Origin: an uncultured Prochlorococcus sp.
GTDB lineage: Bacteria > Cyanobacteriota > Cyanobacteriia > PCC-6307 > Cyanobiaceae
Direction of reading: 5' to 3'
Assembly: GCA_902600475.1 (NCBI GenBank)
Contig: CACKJM010000006.1
Span: forward strand, 1 to 64,000
Length of the DNA: 64,000 nucleotides
In this document: positions 59,090 to 64,000 of the stretch, piece after piece
Numbering within the stretch: position 1 is the first letter of the stretch
Layout of the letters: every line of letters starts with the position of its first letter
Notes under the pieces: generated by a model
What the model saw: only the letters and a program-made list of their open reading frames with translations
The model's database searches: none
What the model was told of the DNA's origin: nothing
Made by a program: the position numbers and the translations under genes

Positions 59090-60187
59090 ATGAGTAGTAG
59101 TTTTGGAAAAATTTTTCGTGTTAGTACTTTTGGAGAATCACATGGTGGTGGGGTAGGAGTTATCCTTGATGGTTGTCCCCCTAAGTTAAAAGTAGATATA
59201 AATCTTATACAAAATGAATTAGATAGGCGCAGACCAGGCCAAAGTGACATTACAACACCCCGAAATGAAGAAGATAAAATTGAAATATTAAGTGGGATAA
59301 AAGAAGGTTTAACACTTGGAACTCCAATAGCAATGTTAGTAAGAAACAAGGATCAAAGACCAGGAGATTATAATAATTTGGAACAGGTATTTAGACCTTC
59401 TCATGCAGATGGTACATATCATCTGAAATATGGAATTCAGGCAAGTTCTGGAGGTGGAAGAGCCTCTGCAAGAGAAACAATTGGGCGAGTAGCTGCTGGT
59501 GCTGTAGCAAAACAGTTGTTAAAAACCTTCTGTAACACTGAAATACTATCTTGGGTAAAGCGTATACATGATATTGATTCAGATATAAATAAAGAAAAGA
59601 TTTCTCTCGACAAAATAGATTCTAATATTGTTAGATGTCCTGATGAACAAGTATCAGTAGAAATGATAGAGAGAATTAAGCAATTAAAGCGTCAAGGAGA
59701 CTCTTGTGGCGGTGTTATTGAATGTTTAGTAAGAAATGTCCCTTCTGGTCTTGGAATGCCTGTTTTTGATAAATTAGAAGCTGATTTAGCGAAGGCTTTG
59801 ATGTCTTTGCCTGCCACGAAAGGCTTTGAAATAGGTTCAGGTTTCTCTGGAACTTATTTAAAAGGAAGCGAACATAATGATGCATTCGTTAAATCTGATG
59901 ATATTAGGAAGTTAAGAACAATATCTAATAATTCAGGCGGTATACAGGGAGGAATAAGTAATGGGGAAAATATTGAGATGAAGATAGCTTTTAAACCTAC
60001 AGCAACTATCGGAAAAGAACAGAAAACAGTAAATGCTGAAGGGAAAGAAGTTTTGATGAAAGCAAAAGGGAGACATGATCCATGCGTTCTTCCCAGAGCA
60101 GTTCCTATGGTTGATGCCATGGTGGCTTTAGTACTTGCTGATCATTTATTACTGAATCAAGCTCAATGTGGCTTAATCGATAATTAG
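59090..60187 (+). CDS. aroC: Chorismate synthase
   Basis: FMN-dependent last step of the shikimate pathway, making the chorismate used by menF and by aromatic amino acid synthesis. [40 protein letters not shown] and [16 protein letters not shown] are the family signatures. Full length at 365 residues. It has its own promoter after psbA. Convergent with the eda-like gene. Confidence 0.97.
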   Translation: MSSSFGKIFRVSTFGESHGGGVGVILDGCPPKLKVDINLIQNELDRRRPGQSDITTPRNEEDKIEILSGIKEGLTLGTPIAMLVRNKDQRPGDYNNLEQVFRPSHADGTYHLKYGIQASSGGGRASARETIGRVAAGAVAKQLLKTFCNTEILSWVKRIHDIDSDINKEKISLDKIDSNIVRCPDEQVSVEMIERIKQLKRQGDSCGGVIECLVRNVPSGLGMPVFDKLEADLAKALMSLPATKGFEIGSGFSGTYLKGSEHNDAFVKSDDIRKLRTISNNSGGIQGGISNGENIEMKIAFKPTATIGKEQKTVNAEGKEVLMKAKGRHDPCVLPRAVPMVDAMVALVLADHLLLNQAQCGLIDN

Positions 60188-60222
60188 TAGTGTTGTTAAA
60201 TAAAACTATATTTATCACTAAT

Positions 60223-60849
60223 TCAATTATTTTTGAGCCATTCAAATATTTTTGGATCAAATTTTTTTTTAATAATACCTTTATCTCCAATCACGATTGC
60301 TTTATATCCTAAAGATTTATAAGTTTTTACATCATTGATTGATAGGCTTCCAGCAGCAATGAAATCAATACTTTCAAAGTTGAGTATATCTATCGAACTA
60401 TCTTTACTTTTTATTGGGTAAATTTTGATAATATTGCAATTTAAATTTATCGCTTCCCTAAGATCCTTTAAATTATTAATTCCAGGAATTAATAAATAAT
60501 TTTTTGACTTCGCATAATTAAAAAGATCTTTATCCCAAAATTTCATCATAGAAAAATTTAATCCAACTTTTAAAGAATCTGCTATTGATTGCTTATTAAC
60601 TATGGAGGCAGATCCTAAATTAATTCTTGGATATTTAATTTTGATATCGGATACAAAATCTACCCAATTTTCGTTATTAGACCAACTTATTTCAATATTC
60701 TTTAACCCTAATTTTACTAAGCTTTCTAATTCTTCAAAAAATGAATTTCTTATAGAGGTATTTGAGTAAATATTATCTTCCGGTTTTACAAGTAAAAAAA
60801 AAGATTCTTTTAGAAGTAAATCAGAAAAAGAATCCTCTTTAATGTTCAT
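60223..60849 (-). CDS. KDPG/KHG aldolase-like protein (Eda family, divergent)
   Basis: 208-residue Eda-type TIM barrel. The Schiff-base lysine aligns with K142 in IIKIYP and a conserved acid with E53 in NIEISW. However the substrate arginine of the LRT motif is SWSN here, GAGT is LGSAS, and the phosphate loop TGGIS is AAGSLS. Enough of the fold remains to call the family, but the Entner-Doudoroff activity usually inferred from this gene is doubtful. Placed between aroC (convergent) and ftsH (same strand, 18 bases upstream). Confidence 0.72.
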   Translation of the reverse strand: MNIKEDSFSDLLLKESFFLLVKPEDNIYSNTSIRNSFFEELESLVKLGLKNIEISWSNNENWVDFVSDIKIKYPRINLGSASIVNKQSIADSLKVGLNFSMMKFWDKDLFNYAKSKNYLLIPGINNLKDLREAINLNCNIIKIYPIKSKDSSIDILNFESIDFIAAGSLSINDVKTYKSLGYKAIVIGDKGIIKKKFDPKIFEWLKNN

Positions 60850-60867
60850 TAATTATTAATTTTTAAA

Positions 60868-62721
60868 CTAAATATAATTTGCCACTTTAACTTCTGAACG
60901 GTTGAGCAAATCTTGGATATCTTCAGTGTCTATAGTTTCTCTTTCAATCAGCATTTGAGCCATTTCGTCAAGAACAGTTCTATTATCTGATAAAACTTTT
61001 GTAGCTCTCTTGTAGGCAACATCAACAAGTTCTGAAACCTCTACATCAATTGTTGCAGCTGTGTCTTCAGAGAAGTCTCTTGTAGAACTCATATCTCTTC
61101 CAAGGAACATACCACCTTGAGATTGACCTAGAGCGACTGGCCCAATTTTGTCGCTCATACCAAATTTAGTGATCATTTGCCTTGCTACATTGGCAACTTG
61201 TTGTAGATCATTTGAAGCTCCTGTTGTTACCTCTTCTTCTCCATAGACTATTTCTTCAGCAACTCTTCCACCAAGAGCTACAGCCATTTGATTTTGAAGA
61301 TAAGAACGAGAGTAAAGACCAGATTCCATTCTTTCTTCACTTGGAGTAAAGAAGGTTAAACCTCCAGCTTGACCTCTAGGAATTATTGAAACTTTTGCTA
61401 CGGGATCATAATCAGGCATTAATGCTCCAACGAGTGCATGACCAGCTTCGTGATATGCAACTAATTCTTTTTTCTTATCACTGATTACTCTATCTTTCTT
61501 TTCGGGACCAGCCATAACTCTTTCAATGGCATCTCCGACTTCTTCATTACTAACTTTATCTAAATCTTTTCTAGCTGCTAGTATTGCTGCTTCATTTAAA
61601 AGATTAGCTAAATCTGCACCAGTAAATCCGGGTGTTCTTCTAGCAACTTTATCTAAATCAACGTCTTTTGAAAGAGTTTTATCTTTCGCATGAACATTTA
61701 ATATCTGTAATCTTCCAGCATAATCTGGTCTATCAACTGTTACCTGTCTATCAAATCTTCCAGGACGCATTAAAGCTGAGTCTAAGACATCAGGTCTGTT
61801 GGTGGCGGCTACTATTATTATTCCTGAATTACCTTCGAAACCGTCCATTTCGGTTAGGAGTTGGTTTAGTGTCTGCTCTCTTTCATCATTTCCTCCGCCC
61901 ATACCAGCACCTCTCTGTCTTCCAACTGCATCTATTTCGTCAATGAATACAATACAAGGAGCATTCTTTTTAGCTTGTTCAAAAAGATCTCTAACTCTGC
62001 TAGCTCCAACACCAACAAACATTTCTACAAATTCTGAACCTGATATTGAGAAAAAAGGTACCCCTGCTTCTCCAGCTACTGCTTTTGCAAGTAATGTTTT
62101 TCCTGTTCCAGGTGGTCCAACAAGAAGGACTCCTTTTGGAATTTTTGCTCCAACTGCGGTAAATCTATCTGGGCTCTTAAGAAAATCTACAACTTCGGTG
62201 AGTTCTAATTTTGCACCTTCAACACCAGCAACGTCTGAAAAGGTTACTTGTGTAGATGGTTCCATTTGAAGTCTGGCTTTGCTCTTGCCAAAACTCATGG
62301 CTGGGTTACCACCTCCCGCATTGCCACTTTGGGATCTTCTGAAAAGAAAAAATAGGCCTCCAATCAAAAGTACTGGGAAAATCAAGCTGCTCACAGCCTG
62401 TTGCCATGGATTAGCTAATTTAGTCGGAGTTACAGCAATATCTACATTATTTTCAGTTAAGATTTTTAATAAATCTTTGTCTGGGGCTAAATTGACCTCA
62501 GATCTGCTTCCATCATTTTCAACAACTTGAGCTGTTGCATTGTCTGGAGATATTAGTACTCTACTTATTTCTTTATCTTGAACTGCCTCAATAAAATCGC
62601 TATATCTTAAGATTTTTGTAGCATTTTCTGTACTGGGTTTATCAAATACAGAAGTACCAATGAAAATAACAGTAATAACAGCTAGAACATAAAGTCCTAC
62701 GTTTCTCCAGCGTTTGTTCAC
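60868..62721 (-). CDS. ftsH: ATP-dependent zinc metalloprotease FtsH
   Basis: 617-residue membrane AAA+ protease. Two transmembrane helices (about 8-23 and 109-127) bracket a lumenal/periplasmic domain. Walker A is GPPGTGKT (202-209), followed by the second region with [12 protein letters not shown] and SRH-type segment [19 protein letters not shown]. The zinc motif is HEAGH with a downstream glutamate. Cyanobacterial FtsH2/FtsH3 complexes remove damaged D1, so the nearby psbA is suggestive, though which paralogue this is cannot be decided by eye. Confidence 0.97.
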   Translation of the reverse strand: MNKRWRNVGLYVLAVITVIFIGTSVFDKPSTENATKILRYSDFIEAVQDKEISRVLISPDNATAQVVENDGSRSEVNLAPDKDLLKILTENNVDIAVTPTKLANPWQQAVSSLIFPVLLIGGLFFLFRRSQSGNAGGGNPAMSFGKSKARLQMEPSTQVTFSDVAGVEGAKLELTEVVDFLKSPDRFTAVGAKIPKGVLLVGPPGTGKTLLAKAVAGEAGVPFFSISGSEFVEMFVGVGASRVRDLFEQAKKNAPCIVFIDEIDAVGRQRGAGMGGGNDEREQTLNQLLTEMDGFEGNSGIIIVAATNRPDVLDSALMRPGRFDRQVTVDRPDYAGRLQILNVHAKDKTLSKDVDLDKVARRTPGFTGADLANLLNEAAILAARKDLDKVSNEEVGDAIERVMAGPEKKDRVISDKKKELVAYHEAGHALVGALMPDYDPVAKVSIIPRGQAGGLTFFTPSEERMESGLYSRSYLQNQMAVALGGRVAEEIVYGEEEVTTGASNDLQQVANVARQMITKFGMSDKIGPVALGQSQGGMFLGRDMSSTRDFSEDTAATIDVEVSELVDVAYKRATKVLSDNRTVLDEMAQMLIERETIDTEDIQDLLNRSEVKVANYI

Positions 62722-62767
62722 GATAAATAATTTTTAATATTTATATGATACTAATAATAAAACATTA

Positions 62768-63943
62768 TTAAGAGCGTCTTAGAACATCTACTACACTTTT
62801 GAATGCAAACCATTCAGGAATTTGTTCGCCATTCCTCAATTTTTTTCTAAATTCAGTACCACTAAGTTTCATAATTTCATAATTACATTCTTTAGCTTCT
62901 TCAGCTGTAATATATCCTTTTTCTTTGGTATAAACTAAGTTTTTTGAAGGAACAGTCTTCATCATCAATTCGTCTGCACATTTATTAGCAAAATTCTGTG
63001 CGTCATATGGGCCATAAAAATCTTCACCAGTTGCTGATGATTTACAGCCAGCCATATCTCTACCGATAATAAAATGGGTGCAGCCATAATTTCTTCTGAT
63101 TATCATATGTTGAAGTGCTTCTCTAGGACCTGCCATATGCATTGAATAAGGTAAAAAAGCCCATTTTATTCTCTCATCAGATATTTCCTCTTCTAATTCT
63201 TTATACGTTAGATATCTAACTTTCCCGGGGATATCATCTTGTTGAGTTGGCCCACAAGTTGGATGAACTAAAACAACTGAGTTAGAGGAGACATTATCTG
63301 AGAGTAAGGCATTAGTAAATAATTCATAATGTGCTCTATGAATTGGATTTCTGCATTGAAATGCAACTACATCATGATTTGATGGCAGCGTGGATCTAAC
63401 TTCTTCTGGGGTTTTGCAGGGGAATTCTCTAATTGGTAGTTCAAAACCATAAATTCTTCCTCCTATATAAAATCTACCTCTCTCGTTAAAGATCATCTTA
63501 ACAGCAGGATGATCTAAAGAATTAGTACCATAACAAAGTTCAGCTTCTAAGGATTTATCAGGCTCCCACTTAGAGCTAACTTCTAAAACTGCTATTTTTT
63601 GTTTCTTATAAGTAAGTAATATTGTCTCTCCAGATTTTACTTTTTCATTATTTGAATCAAATACAATGGGCAAGCCAAAAAGTAAACCGTTTGTATCTCT
63701 ATTATTTTTAATTACCGAATTGTAGTTATTTTCATCCATAAAACCTTCCAATGGAGAAAAAGCTCCAACCATCAAAAGTTCTACATCGCATGCATTTCTC
63801 TCGCTACATTCAAACTCATAAGAAGCTTTAGAGATAAGATCATTTTTAAGGTTTTTATCTTTGATAATTAAATTTTTTAGTTCTCCTCCATAAGGAGGTA
63901 TTAATCCACTATTACCTGTTTTAGCTTCTTGTTGTAATTCCAT
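62768..63943 (-). CDS. sat: Sulfate adenylyltransferase (ATP sulfurylase)
   Basis: Makes APS from sulfate and ATP, the first step of sulfate assimilation and the substrate of CysC. AFQCRNPIHRAHYE is the nucleotide-binding motif, with HPTCGPTQQDDIPG and FIIGRDMAGCKSS. Single-domain dissimilatory-like form of 391 residues without an APS-kinase domain. It lies upstream of ftsH on the same strand, with 46 bases between. Upstream lies a terminator at the window edge. Confidence 0.96.
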   Translation of the reverse strand: MELQQEAKTGNSGLIPPYGGELKNLIIKDKNLKNDLISKASYEFECSERNACDVELLMVGAFSPLEGFMDENNYNSVIKNNRDTNGLLFGLPIVFDSNNEKVKSGETILLTYKKQKIAVLEVSSKWEPDKSLEAELCYGTNSLDHPAVKMIFNERGRFYIGGRIYGFELPIREFPCKTPEEVRSTLPSNHDVVAFQCRNPIHRAHYELFTNALLSDNVSSNSVVLVHPTCGPTQQDDIPGKVRYLTYKELEEEISDERIKWAFLPYSMHMAGPREALQHMIIRRNYGCTHFIIGRDMAGCKSSATGEDFYGPYDAQNFANKCADELMMKTVPSKNLVYTKEKGYITAEEAKECNYEIMKLSGTEFRKKLRNGEQIPEWFAFKSVVDVLRRS

Positions 63944-63974
63944 TTTTTAAATTTATAAAGAAAAATTTTGAAAA

Positions 63975-64000
63975 AAAAAGAGGGTTAAACCCCTCTTTTT
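63975..64000. terminator. Rho-independent terminator at the window edge
   Basis: AAAAAGAGGG (63975-63984) pairs with CCCTCTTTTT (63991-64000) around a 6-base loop. It has A-runs before and T-runs after, so it can work in either direction; most likely it ends a minus-strand gene beyond the window, upstream of sat. Confidence 0.8.

Noticed and set aside
61799..62269. 156-residue plus-strand frame within ftsH
   Set aside because: Antisense shadow of a strongly conserved AAA+ domain, with no domain of its own.

Overview
The window reads as core chromosome of a high-light-type Prochlorococcus, or a very close marine picocyanobacterium. The DNA is strongly AT-rich and densely packed. Gene boundaries often abut or overlap by 4-22 bases, and leading genes often start with TTG or GTG. 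The content is that of a streamlined oxygenic phototroph: psbA (photosystem II D1), ndhH, chlM, hemB, CP12, phylloquinone genes, and an SbtA/SbtB plus BicA-type bicarbonate uptake cluster. The order psbA-aroC-eda-ftsH-sat agrees with what I remember of high-light Prochlorococcus genomes; that placement is inference, not a database result. I found no rRNA, tRNA, CRISPR array, insertion sequence, phage gene or integration site.

Layout. 1-8 kb: rhodanese protein, trpB, a SUI1/YciH factor, cysC, purE, chlM, an orphan LuxR-type response regulator, a cysteine desulfurase, rsmH and ndhH. 8-13 kb: phylloquinone block (DHNA-CoA thioesterase, then menE-menC-menA on the minus strand with ATGA overlaps, and divergent menF). 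13-18 kb: gshB-grxC on the minus strand, then a plus-strand run of prfB (with a programmed +1 frameshift), a DUF3285-type peptide, ybeY, dgkA, trpG/pabA and a metallo-beta-lactamase-fold protein. 18-29.6 kb: hisC, argS, nadC, mnmE, a DUF2062 protein, the (p)ppGpp synthetase/hydrolase, a double-ATPase ABC protein, an RluD-like enzyme and RbgA. 29.8-36 kb: pgk, a secreted hypothetical, murG, a CobD-like aminotransferase, pyrD and rnhA. 36-39.3 kb: secE-nusG-rplK-rplA-rplJ-rplL with an L10-type leader. 39.3-46.8 kb: clpB2, eno, a UbiB kinase with a small coiled-coil partner, and a thioredoxin-reductase-like protein. 46.8-49.8 kb: sbtB-sbtA-bicA. 50-55.5 kb: hemB, a glyoxalase-fold protein, mutS2, obgE, a small hypothetical and CP12. 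55.6-64 kb: GST, aspartoacylase-like protein, psbA, aroC, an eda-like gene, ftsH and sat.

Functional themes. Carbon: bicarbonate uptake and its PII-like regulator, CP12, pgk, eno and a questionable eda. Photosynthesis: D1, and FtsH of the family that degrades damaged D1. Cofactors: phylloquinone, chlorophyll, heme, NAD, glutathione and corrin. Sulfur: sat and cysC lie at opposite ends of the window. Translation and ribosome assembly are well represented: RF2, YbeY, RsmH, RbgA, Obg, MnmE, the RluD-like enzyme, L1/L7-L12/L10/L11.

I see no new multigene system. The points most worth a second look are the TrxB-like protein that keeps its CATC redox centre but lacks NADPH-binding motifs, the prfB recoding site, the short SbtB lacking the C-terminal cysteine loop, active-site substitutions in the Eda and MenC homologues, a GC-rich dyad between purE and chlM, and structured elements upstream of psbA and rplJ.
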